A DNA stretch of 9,506 bases from Lachnoclostridium sp. UBA7482. Its GTDB lineage: Bacteria; Bacillota; Clostridia; Lachnospirales; Lachnospiraceae. The stretch lies in contig DLOO01000056.1 in the NCBI GenBank assembly GCA_002479645.1, forward strand, positions 5,023-14,528. Reading direction: 5' to 3'. The notes under the pieces were generated by a model. The model was not told where the DNA came from and did no database searches. It saw only the letters and a list, made by a program, of their open reading frames with translations. The first letter of the stretch is position 1. Every line of letters begins with the position of its first letter. Below, piece after piece: positions 1 through 7,268 of this stretch. Both the position numbers and the translations under genes were made by a program.

Positions 1-1353
1 TCCGTTGCCGACGCCGACACCGAACAGTCCGCCGGATGCAATTCCGGTCATGGTGCGAACCTGTTGGTAACCGCCCGTGCTTGCGTAATCCCAGGCATGG
101 CGCCAGGTGGAGAAGCGATTCCAGATATAGGGCTTGGCAATCAGAATCATTGCACCCGCGGTTACCGCACCGCCGCACATCAAAAGCAGAGTTGCGAAAT
201 CCCCGGAACGCAGGAAGGAGATTACCAGAAAGGTAATAAAGAAAATCGTTGCGGTACCGAAGTCATTCATGAGACCGAGGCAAATGATAATGGAGAAGGA
301 CAAGACCATAAAGAGTCCCAGGTTTCGGCGGCGGAACAGACGGTCAAGCGTTGCAGAGCCGGCAAAAATATAGCAGAGTTTTGCAAATTCCGAAGGCTGG
401 AAGCTGAAGCCGCCGATGCGAATCCAGTTGGTTGCACCATGGCGGAAGGAACCCAGCAGAAGCGTAAGCAGCATACAGCCGAGCGCCAGTGCGGCCATCA
501 TCCAACGTAGTTTTTGAACACGTTTCAAGTCCCGAAGCAGGAAACTCAGAATCAGAAAGCTGATAATACCCAATATAATTGCGGCAAGCTGCTTCGGCAG
601 GGAATAGGGGATAGAGGAAGTAGTAATAGCCAGTGACAGTGTTGTCAGATAAAAGGCAATCATTTCGAGCTCAAAACCGATGACGTGCATACAGCGCACG
701 ACGATAAAATATCCCCACATAAACAGGGTAAAGAATAAAAAGGTCGGAATAATATGACCGGAGTATTTTTCCGCTTTGGTGATGCAGAACTGGATGCAGA
801 GACCAATCTGCAAAACGGAAAGAAATAACAGGATGCTCCAGGGCGGAATCGGTCGAATCCGGCGTCTCTTTTTCTCGGTTTCTTTCTGCTCCGTATTGCT
901 GATGGGGAGAAAGACAAGCGGGGTATCGCCGAGTGTAAAGGTGTCGCCGAAGTGAAGCGGCGCACCGTGCTCCACCTCGAGCGAACCGATAAAGGTGCCG
1001 CATTTGGAATCAAGGTCGGTGATGCGGAATTTTCCCGGCTCCTGACAGCTGATAACCGCATGGAGGCGGGAAACCGTCGCAAACGGGAGATTGATGTCGG
1101 CATGGCGGGAGCGCCCAAGGATGCATTCCCAGTGTGTCAGGCGGAAGGTCGTACCGTCTTCGAGGCGAACCTTGGCAAATACCTCCGGACGCTTTGGAAT
1201 ATTCAAAAGCGACACGATTGCGCCAACCAAAATAAAGAACGACAGAATGGGGAACAAATGGGAAAAGAACGACGTGTACCCTTTGGCAAAGCCCGGATAG
1301 GCTTCAGCCACTCGTTGAACCGCATGGTAAAATTCATAGGAAAACTGACTCAA
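1..1353 (-). CDS. FHA-domain SEDS peptidoglycan polymerase (FtsW/RodA/SpoVE family), 3' end beyond the window
   Basis: The minus strand reads open for 451 codons from a TTG at 1353 to base 1 and continues off the window. Residues 33-50 form a hydrophobic anchor. Residues about 57-140 form an FHA domain, with GRS at 80-82, SRxH at 95-98 and DSxxGT at 115-120. A basic linker (KKRRR) leads into a multi-pass membrane region from about residue 172. That region carries SEDS signatures: GATNWIRIGGFSFQPSEF near 306-323, NDFGTA at 363-368 and GGLFGVGVGNG at 441-451. SEDS proteins polymerise lipid II glycan strands at the membrane with a partner class B PBP. The FHA domain should bind phosphothreonine, so control by a Ser/Thr kinase of the PknB type is inferred. 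The TTG start is chosen because AAAGGAGG lies 7 nt upstream and no in-frame ATG fits. The motif that normally carries the catalytic aspartate of SEDS enzymes would lie past base 1. I cannot decide between FtsW, RodA and SpoVE roles. Confidence 0.93.
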   Translation of the reverse strand, partial: MSQFSYEFYHAVQRVAEAYPGFAKGYTSFFSHLFPILSFFILVGAIVSLLNIPKRPEVFAKVRLEDGTTFRLTHWECILGRSRHADINLPFATVSRLHAVISCQEPGKFRITDLDSKCGTFIGSLEVEHGAPLHFGDTFTLGDTPLVFLPISNTEQKETEKKRRRIRPIPPWSILLFLSVLQIGLCIQFCITKAEKYSGHIIPTFLFFTLFMWGYFIVVRCMHVIGFELEMIAFYLTTLSLAITTSSIPYSLPKQLAAIILGIISFLILSFLLRDLKRVQKLRWMMAALALGCMLLTLLLGSFRHGATNWIRIGGFSFQPSEFAKLCYIFAGSATLDRLFRRRNLGLFMVLSFSIIICLGLMNDFGTATIFFITFLVISFLRSGDFATLLLMCGGAVTAGAMILIAKPYIWNRFSTWRHAWDYASTGGYQQVRTMTGIASGGLFGVGVGNG

Positions 1354-1360
1354 TGGGGAA

Positions 1361-1368
1361 CCTCCTTT
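1361..1368 (-). promoter_or_regulatory. Shine-Dalgarno site of the FHA-SEDS gene
   Basis: Read on the minus strand, AAAGGAGG stands 7 nt before the TTG at 1353. This near-perfect complement to the 3' end of 16S rRNA is what supports the non-ATG start. Confidence 0.85.
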
Positions 1369-1407
1369 CGGATAAGATATCGCTAAGGCATACAGCGTAT
1401 TTTCCTG

Positions 1408-1436
1408 ATTTTACCACATTTATATAAAATAAGCAA
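1408..1436 (-). promoter_or_regulatory. SigA-type promoter with extended -10, driving the FHA-SEDS gene
   Basis: On the minus strand, TTGCTT (1431-1436) and TAAAAT (1408-1413) are separated by exactly 17 bp. TGG directly before the -10 box forms an extended TGn element. The -10 matches consensus at 5 of 6 positions and the -35 at 3 of 6. Initiation near 1401 would give a leader of about 47 nt. The SEDS gene would then be the first gene of its transcript. Confidence 0.6.
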
Positions 1437-1581
1437 ATGCGTACCGTTCCGATTCGGAATTTTTGTTATATGAGCCGACGTAAGCTGAATTTAATGGAGT
1501 TTTGTGTCTGATTGTGGTAAGATATACGCGAAGGCAAAAGTGAGGATTCCTGTTTGTTTCGGAAGCTGAACGCGCACGCGA

Positions 1582-1606
1582 ACTCGAAAACCGGAGGTTT
1601 TCGAGT
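1582..1606. repeat. Perfect 11-bp hairpin within the intergenic element
   Basis: The arms ACTCGAAAACC and GGTTTTCGAGT are fully complementary around a GGA loop. Only CTTTTG follows on the plus strand, so it is a weak candidate for a terminator. The short imperfect outer arms TTCGG (1558-1562) and CCGAA (1613-1617) could enclose it. Confidence 0.7.
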
Positions 1607-1667
1607 CTTTTGCCGAAGCACCGGTAAAGTTATGCAAGTGCGCATCGTGAGGGGCGTAGCCCCGATG

Positions 1668-1688
1668 TACCATGTCATAGACATGGTA
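1668..1688. repeat. Perfect 9-bp hairpin abutting the second direct repeat
   Basis: TACCATGTC pairs with GACATGGTA around an ATA loop. The right arm runs directly into the second direct-repeat copy, and the left arm abuts the bulged GGGC/GCCC stem at 1643-1667. The two stems could therefore stack coaxially. Confidence 0.65.
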
Positions 1689-1796
1689 GGATATACGTGA
1701 GGGTTCCGGAACAATGCAAGCGGACTTACTGAAGCCGTTGCATAGGAATTAGCGGGTACTGCATTTGATTAAGACAGAAAGGGAATAGAAAAAACT

Positions 1797-2429
1797 ATGG
1801 AAATAAAGTTTGAAAACATCGTCCTGCGGGATATGCTGGAATCGGATATTGAGGACTATGTGCGCTGGTGGACAACCGAAACCGAGTGGTCGAAGACCGA
1901 TGCACCGTGGGAAAACGAAGATTCGGATGAAGAAACCGAGCGCGCGTCCTGGAGAGAATACTATGAATCCGTAAAGGGGCTTCCCGAGGATGTCTGCCGC
2001 TGGAAGTTTGAGATTGAAGTAAACGGCAGGCATATTGGCTGGGTGAGCTCCTATATGATAGATGAAAAATGGGAATGGATCGCAGTTCGGAGTATCAAAG
2101 AAGGACAGACGGTCTATCGTGCCGTCGGCATTGATATTTGCGAACCTGACACATGGGGTAACGGTATTGGCACAAACGCCCTCCGTGCCTTTATCCATTA
2201 CTACTTGGAAAACGGCGTGGACGAGCTTTACACACAAACATGGTCGGGTAATGTCCGTATGATCCGCTGTGCCGAAAAGCTGGGCTTTGTTGAGTGCAGC
2301 CGTAATATCGGCAATCGTGAGGTTGACGGACAGAAATATGATGGATTGACTTTTCGGTTGGAGAGAATATTTTTTCAAAAAAATGCATTGGAAAACAAAA
2401 GAAAAAAGGAAATTGCATTTTTTTGTTGA
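1797..2429 (+). CDS. GNAT-family N-acetyltransferase (RimJ/RimL-like)
   Basis: This 210-residue protein should transfer an acetyl group from acetyl-CoA to an amine; the substrate cannot be told from sequence. The N-terminus (FENIVLRDMLESDIEDYVRW, residues 5-24) is the usual opening of RimJ/RimL-type GNAT proteins. Motif A is at 111-130, with the acetyl-CoA pyrophosphate-binding loop WGNGIGTNAL at 120-129. The GNVRMIRCAEKLGFVE segment at 151-166 is the typical C-terminal GNAT helix and strand. The domain appears complete near residue 189. The last 20 or so residues are Lys/Phe-rich and encoded by strongly AT-rich DNA that doubles as an inverted repeat, so they may be read-through of a former 3' untranslated region. 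The ribosome site is weak (AAAGGGA about 12 nt upstream), and no clear promoter was found. It is probably a separate unit from the dgt operon downstream. Confidence 0.87.
   Translation: MEIKFENIVLRDMLESDIEDYVRWWTTETEWSKTDAPWENEDSDEETERASWREYYESVKGLPEDVCRWKFEIEVNGRHIGWVSSYMIDEKWEWIAVRSIKEGQTVYRAVGIDICEPDTWGNGIGTNALRAFIHYYLENGVDELYTQTWSGNVRMIRCAEKLGFVECSRNIGNREVDGQKYDGLTFRLERIFFQKNALENKRKKEIAFFC
2376..2425 (+). terminator. Terminator-like inverted repeat overlapping the 3' end of the acetyltransferase gene
   Basis: CAAAAAAATGCA (2376-2387) is exactly complementary to TGCATTTTTTTG (2414-2425), giving a 12-bp stem around a 26-nt A-rich loop. The right arm supplies a run of seven T. The stem is AT-rich and the loop large, so termination may be partial. 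It sits inside the last coding bases and ends four bases before the last base of the stop codon (2429). Confidence 0.45.
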
Positions 2430-2433
2430 ATAA

Positions 2434-2471
2434 TTAATCAGGAGGTATGTTGATACATGCCTCCTGATTGA
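2434..2471 (+). promoter_or_regulatory. Strong hairpin in the leader of dgt, containing an internal AGGAGG
   Basis: Bases 2436-2450 pair with 2455-2469 in a continuous 15-bp stem (one G-T pair) around a TGAT loop, and 2434-2435 with 2470-2471 can extend it. No T-run follows on either strand, so it is not a standard intrinsic terminator. The left arm contains AGGAGG and the right arm CCTCC. The right arm could also pair, over 5 bp only, with the dgt Shine-Dalgarno GGAGG at 2486-2490. A regulatory or mRNA-processing role is inference. Confidence 0.6.
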
Positions 2472-2496
2472 GCAAAAGGACAAATGGAGGAACGTC

Positions 2497-3510
2497 ATGG
2501 CAAATGTTCGTATTATGTTAGAGGAAAGAGAACATCAGATGCTGTCGGAATTTGCTGCATTTTCAGACGCAAGTAAAGGCAGAAAACAACCGGAAAAGCA
2601 GTGCGATATCCGGCCGGATTTTCAAAGAGACCGTGACCGCATCATCCATTCCAAGTCCTTCCGCCGATTGAAGGATAAGACGCAGGTATTTCTTACGCCG
2701 GAGGGTGACCATTATCGTACGCGTCTGACGCATACTCTGGAGGTTTCCCAGATTGCCCGTTCCGTTGCCAGGGCGCTTCGGTTAAATGAAGACCTGACGG
2801 AGGCGATTGCCCTGGGACATGATTTGGGGCATACCCCGTTCGGACATGCCGGAGAGCGGGCGCTTGACCGGGTTTGTCCGGCAGGCTTTAAGCATCAGGA
2901 GCAGAGCATCCGCGTTGTGGAGCTGCATGAGAAGGATGGTAGGGGACTGAATCTTACCTGGGAGGTCTTAGACGGTATTGTAAATCATCAGACCGCAGGG
3001 AAGCCCGCAACACTTGAGGGAGCGGTAGTTCGTCTGGCGGATAAGATCGCTTATGTGAATCACGATATTGACGACGCTATTCGCGGTAAGATTATCCGTG
3101 AGGAGGAACTGCCGAAGGATCTTACCGATATACTGGGGCACAGCCTGAAGGAACGGTTGAATACGCTTGTGCACGATATCGTCAGCAACAGCTACGAAAA
3201 GCCGGAGATTGTCATGTCCCCGGAGGTTTCGGAGGCGATGTACGCACTTCGCAAATACATGTTTGCCAGCGTATATACCAATCCCGTTGCAAAGGGACAG
3301 GAGCATAAGGCCGAGCATATGATTGAGCAGCTATACGAATATTACAGAAAACGTCCGGAGCTTCTGCCGGAGGAATATCGTCTGCTGTGGGAAGAACGAG
3401 GGGAAGAAACGGATCGCGTAGTAGCGGATTATATTGCGGGAATGACGGACAAGTATGCCGTTACGCGTTTCAGTGATATTATGATTCCGAAAGCCTGGGG
3501 AGTTTACTAA
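2497..3510 (+). CDS. dgt: Deoxyguanosinetriphosphate triphosphohydrolase-like protein (HD-domain dNTPase)
   Basis: This 337-residue enzyme of the dGTPase family hydrolyses dNTPs to deoxynucleoside and triphosphate, adjusting the nucleotide pool for replication. The HD-domain metal ligands are visible: H79 in the RTRLTHT segment, H108-D109 in LGHDLGHTPFGH, and D182 in RLADKIAY. The N-terminal DRDRIIHSKSFRRLKDKTQVF segment (45-65) is typical of the family. The length matches the short clostridial and Bacillus-type Dgt proteins rather than the longer E. coli enzyme. The start is supported by GGAGG 6 nt upstream. Its stop overlaps the dnaG start (TAATG), so the two are translationally coupled. 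It opens the operon with dnaG and rpoD, which fits a housekeeping role. Some relatives act on phage-depleted nucleotide pools, but nothing here suggests a defence locus. Substrate preference is not predictable from sequence. Confidence 0.95.
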   Translation: MANVRIMLEEREHQMLSEFAAFSDASKGRKQPEKQCDIRPDFQRDRDRIIHSKSFRRLKDKTQVFLTPEGDHYRTRLTHTLEVSQIARSVARALRLNEDLTEAIALGHDLGHTPFGHAGERALDRVCPAGFKHQEQSIRVVELHEKDGRGLNLTWEVLDGIVNHQTAGKPATLEGAVVRLADKIAYVNHDIDDAIRGKIIREEELPKDLTDILGHSLKERLNTLVHDIVSNSYEKPEIVMSPEVSEAMYALRKYMFASVYTNPVAKGQEHKAEHMIEQLYEYYRKRPELLPEEYRLLWEERGEETDRVVADYIAGMTDKYAVTRFSDIMIPKAWGVY

Positions 3511-5291
3511 TGTATTATTCAGAACAGATTATAGACGAGGTGCGAAGCCGAACAGATATTGTCGACTTAATCGGATCTTATGTGAAATTGAAAAGGGCCG
3601 GCAGCAGTCATCAGGGCTTGTGTCCTTTTCACAGCGAGAAGACGCCGTCCTTCAGTGTAAGCCAGGCGCGGCAGACTTACAAATGTTTTGGCTGCGGCAA
3701 GGGCGGCAATGTATTTACCTTCCTGATGGAATATGAGAACTTCTCCTTCCCGGAGGCATTGCGTTTTCTTGCGGACCGTGCCGGGGTGACCTTGCCGGAG
3801 GCGGATTTTACGCAGGAAGCAAAGCAGAAGGCAGAGGAACGCAATCAGCTTTATGCAGTGTATAAGAAGGCGGCGATGTATTTTTACCAGAAGCTGCGTA
3901 CACCGGAGGGGAAGTATGCCTATGAATATCTCCGGAACCGTCAGCTTTCCGAGGAGACGATTGTAAAGTTCGGACTGGGCTACAGCGACAGCAGGTTATA
4001 TCATGTGCTGAAGCAGGAGGGCTATAAGGACGAGTTTCTCGGCAAATGCGGTCTGTTTACTTATTCAGAGGAACGCGGCGTGAGCGATAAGTTCTGGAAC
4101 CGTGTTATGTTCCCGATTATGGATGCGAACAGTAAGGTTATCGCATTTGGCGGACGTGTTATGGGGGATGCGCTTCCGAAGTATCTGAACTCTCCGGAGA
4201 CGCCGATTTTTGAAAAGAGCCGACATCTGTATGGGCTTCACGTAGCGCGCAGGACGAAAAAGAACTACTACCTGCTGTGTGAGGGGTATATGGACACCAT
4301 TGCGCTGCATCAGGCAGGCTTTGACAATGCGGTTGCGTCGCTTGGTACGGCGCTTACCGGTTTGCAGGCGAACCTTCTGAGCCGATATACGCATGAGGTT
4401 GTTATCACATACGACAGCGACGGTGCGGGACAGAAGGCAGCGCTTCGGGCGATTCCGATTCTGAAGGAAGCGGGGATACGGACAAGGGTGCTTGATATGC
4501 GTCCGTATAAGGACCCGGATGAATTTATTAAGGCGGAGGGCGCAGAAGCGTACGAGGAGCGGATTCGGAATGCGGTTGGAAGCTTCTTCTTCGAGATTCG
4601 CGTGCTTGCGTCACAATTTGATATGAACGACCCTGAGGAGAAAACCAAATTCTACCGGGAGGTCGCAAAGAGGATGATTGATTTTCCGGACGAGCTTGAG
4701 CGCCGCACCTATATGGAGGCATTTTGCAAAGAATATTATGTGGCGCCGGAGGAGTTCCGGAAGATGGTGAACCGTCTCGGAAACCAGGTGATGTTTCAGA
4801 AAAATAACGAGGAGGTCAGAGGGAAGGACCGTCAGGACTTGAAGGAACGAAGCCGACCCGACCGCGGCTTGCAGGCGGCGGAAAAGCTGCTGCTTACGTG
4901 GTGTGTGGAGCAGCCGGAGAGCTTTCGGATTCTGGATGGCATACTTGGCGCCGAGGATTTTGAGGAGGGTGTGTATCGCAGTGTGGCAGCGATATGTTTT
5001 GCACAATACAGAGAAAGCGGACGTGTGGAGCCTGCAAAGCTGATCAGCCGCTTTGAAACACGGGAGGAGCAAAGCCTTGCTGCGGATATTTGTTCGACGT
5101 CGCTTCGGGACGATATGAAGCCCGAGGAGCAAAAGCGTGCATTTGCCGATACGGTCATCCGAATTCGGACGCATAGTATTGAAGAGGCTAATGCCAAGGC
5201 TGTGCAGGAGAATGATGCAGCTAAGCTTTTACAGCTGATGAAGGCTAAGAGGGAACTGCAGAATTTGCATAAGCGTCTTTTACAGAATTGA
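3510..5291 (+). CDS. dnaG: DNA primase
   Basis: DnaG makes the RNA primers for lagging-strand synthesis and acts with the DnaB helicase at the fork. Its 593 residues show the three expected parts. The N-terminal CHC2 zinc ribbon has C38, H41, C59 and C62. The polymerase core contains KFGLGYS (153-159) and FGGR (213-216). Its TOPRIM fold has the metal-binding LCEGYMD (256-262) and YDSDGAG (301-307). The C-terminal region, from about 440, corresponds to the helicase-binding domain and is, as usual, poorly conserved. The ATG shares its A with the last base of the dgt stop codon, and GGGGAG lies 7 nt upstream inside dgt. rpoD follows after 35 nt. All key residues are present, and the reading frame is intact over the full family length. 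Confidence 0.98.
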   Translation: MYYSEQIIDEVRSRTDIVDLIGSYVKLKRAGSSHQGLCPFHSEKTPSFSVSQARQTYKCFGCGKGGNVFTFLMEYENFSFPEALRFLADRAGVTLPEADFTQEAKQKAEERNQLYAVYKKAAMYFYQKLRTPEGKYAYEYLRNRQLSEETIVKFGLGYSDSRLYHVLKQEGYKDEFLGKCGLFTYSEERGVSDKFWNRVMFPIMDANSKVIAFGGRVMGDALPKYLNSPETPIFEKSRHLYGLHVARRTKKNYYLLCEGYMDTIALHQAGFDNAVASLGTALTGLQANLLSRYTHEVVITYDSDGAGQKAALRAIPILKEAGIRTRVLDMRPYKDPDEFIKAEGAEAYEERIRNAVGSFFFEIRVLASQFDMNDPEEKTKFYREVAKRMIDFPDELERRTYMEAFCKEYYVAPEEFRKMVNRLGNQVMFQKNNEEVRGKDRQDLKERSRPDRGLQAAEKLLLTWCVEQPESFRILDGILGAEDFEEGVYRSVAAICFAQYRESGRVEPAKLISRFETREEQSLAADICSTSLRDDMKPEEQKRAFADTVIRIRTHSIEEANAKAVQENDAAKLLQLMKAKRELQNLHKRLLQN

Positions 5292-5326
5292 TGTAAACAA
5301 ATGCGGAAGAGAATGGGGGAAATGGT

Positions 5327-6511
5327 ATGGAAAACAAGAACAGGGACGAAGTAATGCCGGAGGAAACCAAAGGCGTTGAAAACGCATCTTCGGCAGAAAA
5401 GGAAGAGAATGCATTTGCCGGTTTTCAGGATAAGATGGGAAAACTGCTGGAATTTGCCAAGTCGAGGAAAAATGTGCTCGAGTATCAGGAGGTAAATGAC
5501 TTTTTTTCCGATGTACCGCAGGTTCTGGAGCATGTGGATAAGATTTATGATTACCTTGAGAGCAACGGCGTCGATATTTTGAGAAAGGACGACGTTATCG
5601 ACGGGGAACTCGAAATGATGCCGGAGATGGCGGAGGCAGAGCCTGAGCTGGAGAATATCGACCTTTCTGTTCCGGATGGCATCAGTCTGGAGGATCCGGT
5701 TCGGATTTATCTGGAGGATATCGGTAAGGTGCCGCTTCTCTCGGCGGAAGAAGAGGTGGCTTTGTCGGAAGCAATCGAAAAAGGAGACGACCAGGCGAGA
5801 AAGCGTCTTGCAGAGGCAAACCTTCGTCTTGTGGTAAGTATCGCCAAGAGATACATGGGAAGAGGCATGCAGTTCCTTGATTTGATTCAGGAGGGCAACC
5901 TTGGTCTGATTAAGGCGGTTGAGAAATTCGATTACCGCAAGGGCTACAAATTCTCGACCTATGCGACCTGGTGGATTCGTCAGGCGATTACCCGTGCCAT
6001 TGCCGACCAGGCGAGAACGATTCGTATTCCGGTGCACATGGTAGAGATGATTAACCGTCTGATTCGTGTGCAGAGACAGCTGCTGCAGGAGCTTGGACGT
6101 GAGCCGTTCCCCGAGGAGGTTGCCAAGGCAATGAAGCTTCCGGTGGAGCGCGTTCTGGAGATCCAGAAGATTTCTCAGGAGCCGGTTTCCCTTGAAACAC
6201 CGATTGGCGAGGAGGAGGACAGCCATTTGGGAGATTTCCTCCCCGACGATCAGATTCCCATGCCGGCGGAGGCTGCTGCTTATGCGATGCTTCGCGAGCA
6301 GTTATATGAGGTTCTGGAGACCCTGACGGAGAGAGAACAGAAGGTGCTCCGACTGCGCTTCGGTCTTGATGACGGAAGACAGCGTACGCTGGAAGAGGTT
6401 GGAAGGGAATTTGAAGTAACACGTGAGCGTATTCGTCAGATTGAGGCAAAAGCATTGAGAAAACTGCGCCATCCTTCCCGCAGCAAAAAATTAAAGGATT
6501 ATTTGGAATAA
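5327..6511 (+). CDS. rpoD: Primary RNA polymerase sigma factor (sigma-70/SigA)
   Basis: This is the housekeeping sigma factor that directs RNA polymerase to -10/-35 promoters. Its 394 residues start with an acidic tail and a region-1.1-like segment (about 33-85). Region 1.2 follows ([21 protein letters not shown], 123-143), then region 2 (156-233) with the core-binding and -10 recognition sequence through [20 protein letters not shown]. Region 3 spans about 234-312, including [15 protein letters not shown]. Region 4 spans 325-394, with the helix-turn-helix [23 protein letters not shown] at about 354-376. There is no long non-conserved insert between regions 1 and 2, as in Firmicutes SigA and unlike E. 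coli. GGGGGA 6 nt upstream supports the start. Position after dnaG is the classical macromolecular-synthesis order. trmK begins 12 nt after its stop. Confidence 0.99.
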   Translation: MENKNRDEVMPEETKGVENASSAEKEENAFAGFQDKMGKLLEFAKSRKNVLEYQEVNDFFSDVPQVLEHVDKIYDYLESNGVDILRKDDVIDGELEMMPEMAEAEPELENIDLSVPDGISLEDPVRIYLEDIGKVPLLSAEEEVALSEAIEKGDDQARKRLAEANLRLVVSIAKRYMGRGMQFLDLIQEGNLGLIKAVEKFDYRKGYKFSTYATWWIRQAITRAIADQARTIRIPVHMVEMINRLIRVQRQLLQELGREPFPEEVAKAMKLPVERVLEIQKISQEPVSLETPIGEEEDSHLGDFLPDDQIPMPAEAAAYAMLREQLYEVLETLTEREQKVLRLRFGLDDGRQRTLEEVGREFEVTRERIRQIEAKALRKLRHPSRSKKLKDYLE

Positions 6512-6523
6512 AAAGAGGATAAA

Positions 6524-7228
6524 ATGCATTTATCAAGTAGAATGAAAATGGTTGCGGATATGGTATCCTCCTGCGATACGCTTGCGGATATCGGCTGCGA
6601 CCACGGATATTTGTCCATCTGGTTATTGCGAAACGGTATTTGCAAAAAAGCGGTCGCCATGGATTTACGGGAGGGACCGTTAAAGCATGCCGAAGGAAAC
6701 CGCCGTTTCTTTCACATGGAGGAACGGATGGAGCTGCGGTTGTCGGATGGTCTGGCTAAGCTCGAGCCGGAGGAAGCGGATGCCATTGTATGTGCCGGTA
6801 TGGGCGGACAGCTGGTAATCGATATTCTTCGGAAAAAACCGGAGTGTACCTTAAGGGCTTCCCAGCTGATACTTCAACCGCAGTCAGAGATTGCAGAGGT
6901 TCGCCGGTATTTGCATCATATCGGTTTTCGGATCGAGGATGAGGAAATGTGTTTCGAGGACGGCAAATTCTATACGGTCATGAAGGCGGTGCCGGGACGG
7001 GAGGACGCCTATTCGGAAGAAGAGTATCTGGCCGGAAAATGTCTGATTGCGAAGAAACATCCGGTTGCCTGTATATATATGAAAGAACAGGTGGAAAAAA
7101 GAAAAAAAGTATTGCAGGAGCTGGAAAAGGCATCTGTCGAAAAAGCAGCCGGGCGGCGGGAAGGAGCGCAATCCGAACTGGAAATTGCAGTAAAAGCGCT
7201 GGAGCGCCTGTGTGGGACCGTGCAGTAA
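6524..7228 (+). CDS. trmK: tRNA (adenine22-N1)-methyltransferase TrmK
   Basis: TrmK methylates N1 of adenine 22 in the tRNA D-arm region using S-adenosylmethionine. The 234-residue protein opens with the family signature LSSRMKMVADMV. It then shows SAM-binding motif I, ADIGCDHGYLS (21-31), an acidic residue after strand 2 (AMDLREGPL, 45-53), IVCAGMGGQLV (88-98) and LILQPQ (115-120). The C-terminal third (about 175-230) is rich in Lys, Glu and Gln in a coiled-coil-like pattern, as in Bacillus TrmK. AGAGGA lies a few bases before the ATG. It follows rpoD by 12 nt, a common firmicute arrangement. The gene often found next to trmK, a Nif3-like protein, is absent here; a nucleoside kinase takes its place. 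Confidence 0.95.
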   Translation: MHLSSRMKMVADMVSSCDTLADIGCDHGYLSIWLLRNGICKKAVAMDLREGPLKHAEGNRRFFHMEERMELRLSDGLAKLEPEEADAIVCAGMGGQLVIDILRKKPECTLRASQLILQPQSEIAEVRRYLHHIGFRIEDEEMCFEDGKFYTVMKAVPGREDAYSEEEYLAGKCLIAKKHPVACIYMKEQVEKRKKVLQELEKASVEKAAGRREGAQSELEIAVKALERLCGTVQ

Positions 7229-7254
7229 GGAGTTTGCAGATTACGAATGCATGT

Positions 7255-7261
7255 GGGGAGG
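7255..7261 (+). promoter_or_regulatory. Shine-Dalgarno site that decides the nucleoside kinase start
   Basis: GGGGAGG stands 7 nt before the ATG at 7269. A longer reading from 7212 would add 19 residues (beginning MGPCSKEFADYE) that precede the ThrRS-like TGS domain, overlap trmK and lack a ribosome site. The 7269 start is therefore preferred. Confidence 0.8.
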
Positions 7262-7268
7262 TTGGAAA

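Larger units (their letters stand above)
1515..1743. repeat. Structured intergenic element with direct repeats and serial hairpins
   Basis: No plausible gene occupies 1441-1796, but this part is dense in symmetry. Two 20-bp direct copies, 1515-1534 and 1684-1703, share the core GATATACG and agree at 17 of 20 positions. Between and after them lie these structures: an 11-bp perfect stem with a GGA loop (1582-1606); a bulged stem CATCG/GGGC paired with GCCC/CGATG (1643-1667); a 9-bp perfect stem with an ATA loop (1668-1688); a 10-bp palindrome GTTCCGGAAC (1703-1712); and a bulged 9-bp stem (1714-1743). The sequence looks like a dispersed palindromic intergenic repeat or a folded RNA. Which strand, if any, is transcribed is not visible. 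Confidence 0.6.

Noticed and set aside
64..510. Plus-strand open frame of 148 codons within the SEDS region
   Set aside because: The minus strand over these bases encodes conserved SEDS motifs in an uninterrupted frame.
1447..1464. Short TTCCG/CGGAA hairpin followed by five T as a terminator
   Set aside because: The stem is only 5 bp and no plus-strand transcript is evident upstream for it to stop.
1583..1703. Possible CRISPR-like array in the intergenic repeats
   Set aside because: There are only two direct copies, 149 bp between the ends of the copies, with hairpins rather than regular spacers and no cas genes.
1466..1714. Minus-strand open frame of 82 codons in the intergenic region
   Set aside because: It starts with TTG, has no Shine-Dalgarno site, spans several hairpins and both direct repeats, and has no recognisable domain. 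The non-coding structure explains this stretch better.
1749..2498. Minus-strand open frame of 249 codons opposite the acetyltransferase
   Set aside because: The plus strand encodes a clear GNAT fold. The reverse frame has no recognisable family and runs through the leader hairpin.
2497..3510. dgt as an anti-phage dGTPase
   Set aside because: It lies in the primase-sigma factor operon with no defence genes nearby, which points to housekeeping dNTP control.
4832..6226. Minus-strand open frame of 464 codons antisense to dnaG and rpoD
   Set aside because: It spans two unmistakable plus-strand genes and the gap between them. It is a codon-usage shadow with no domain or ribosome site.
7212..7268. 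Upstream extension of the nucleoside kinase start
   Set aside because: It overlaps trmK and lacks a ribosome site, whereas ATG 7269 has GGGGAGG 7 nt upstream and begins exactly at the TGS domain.
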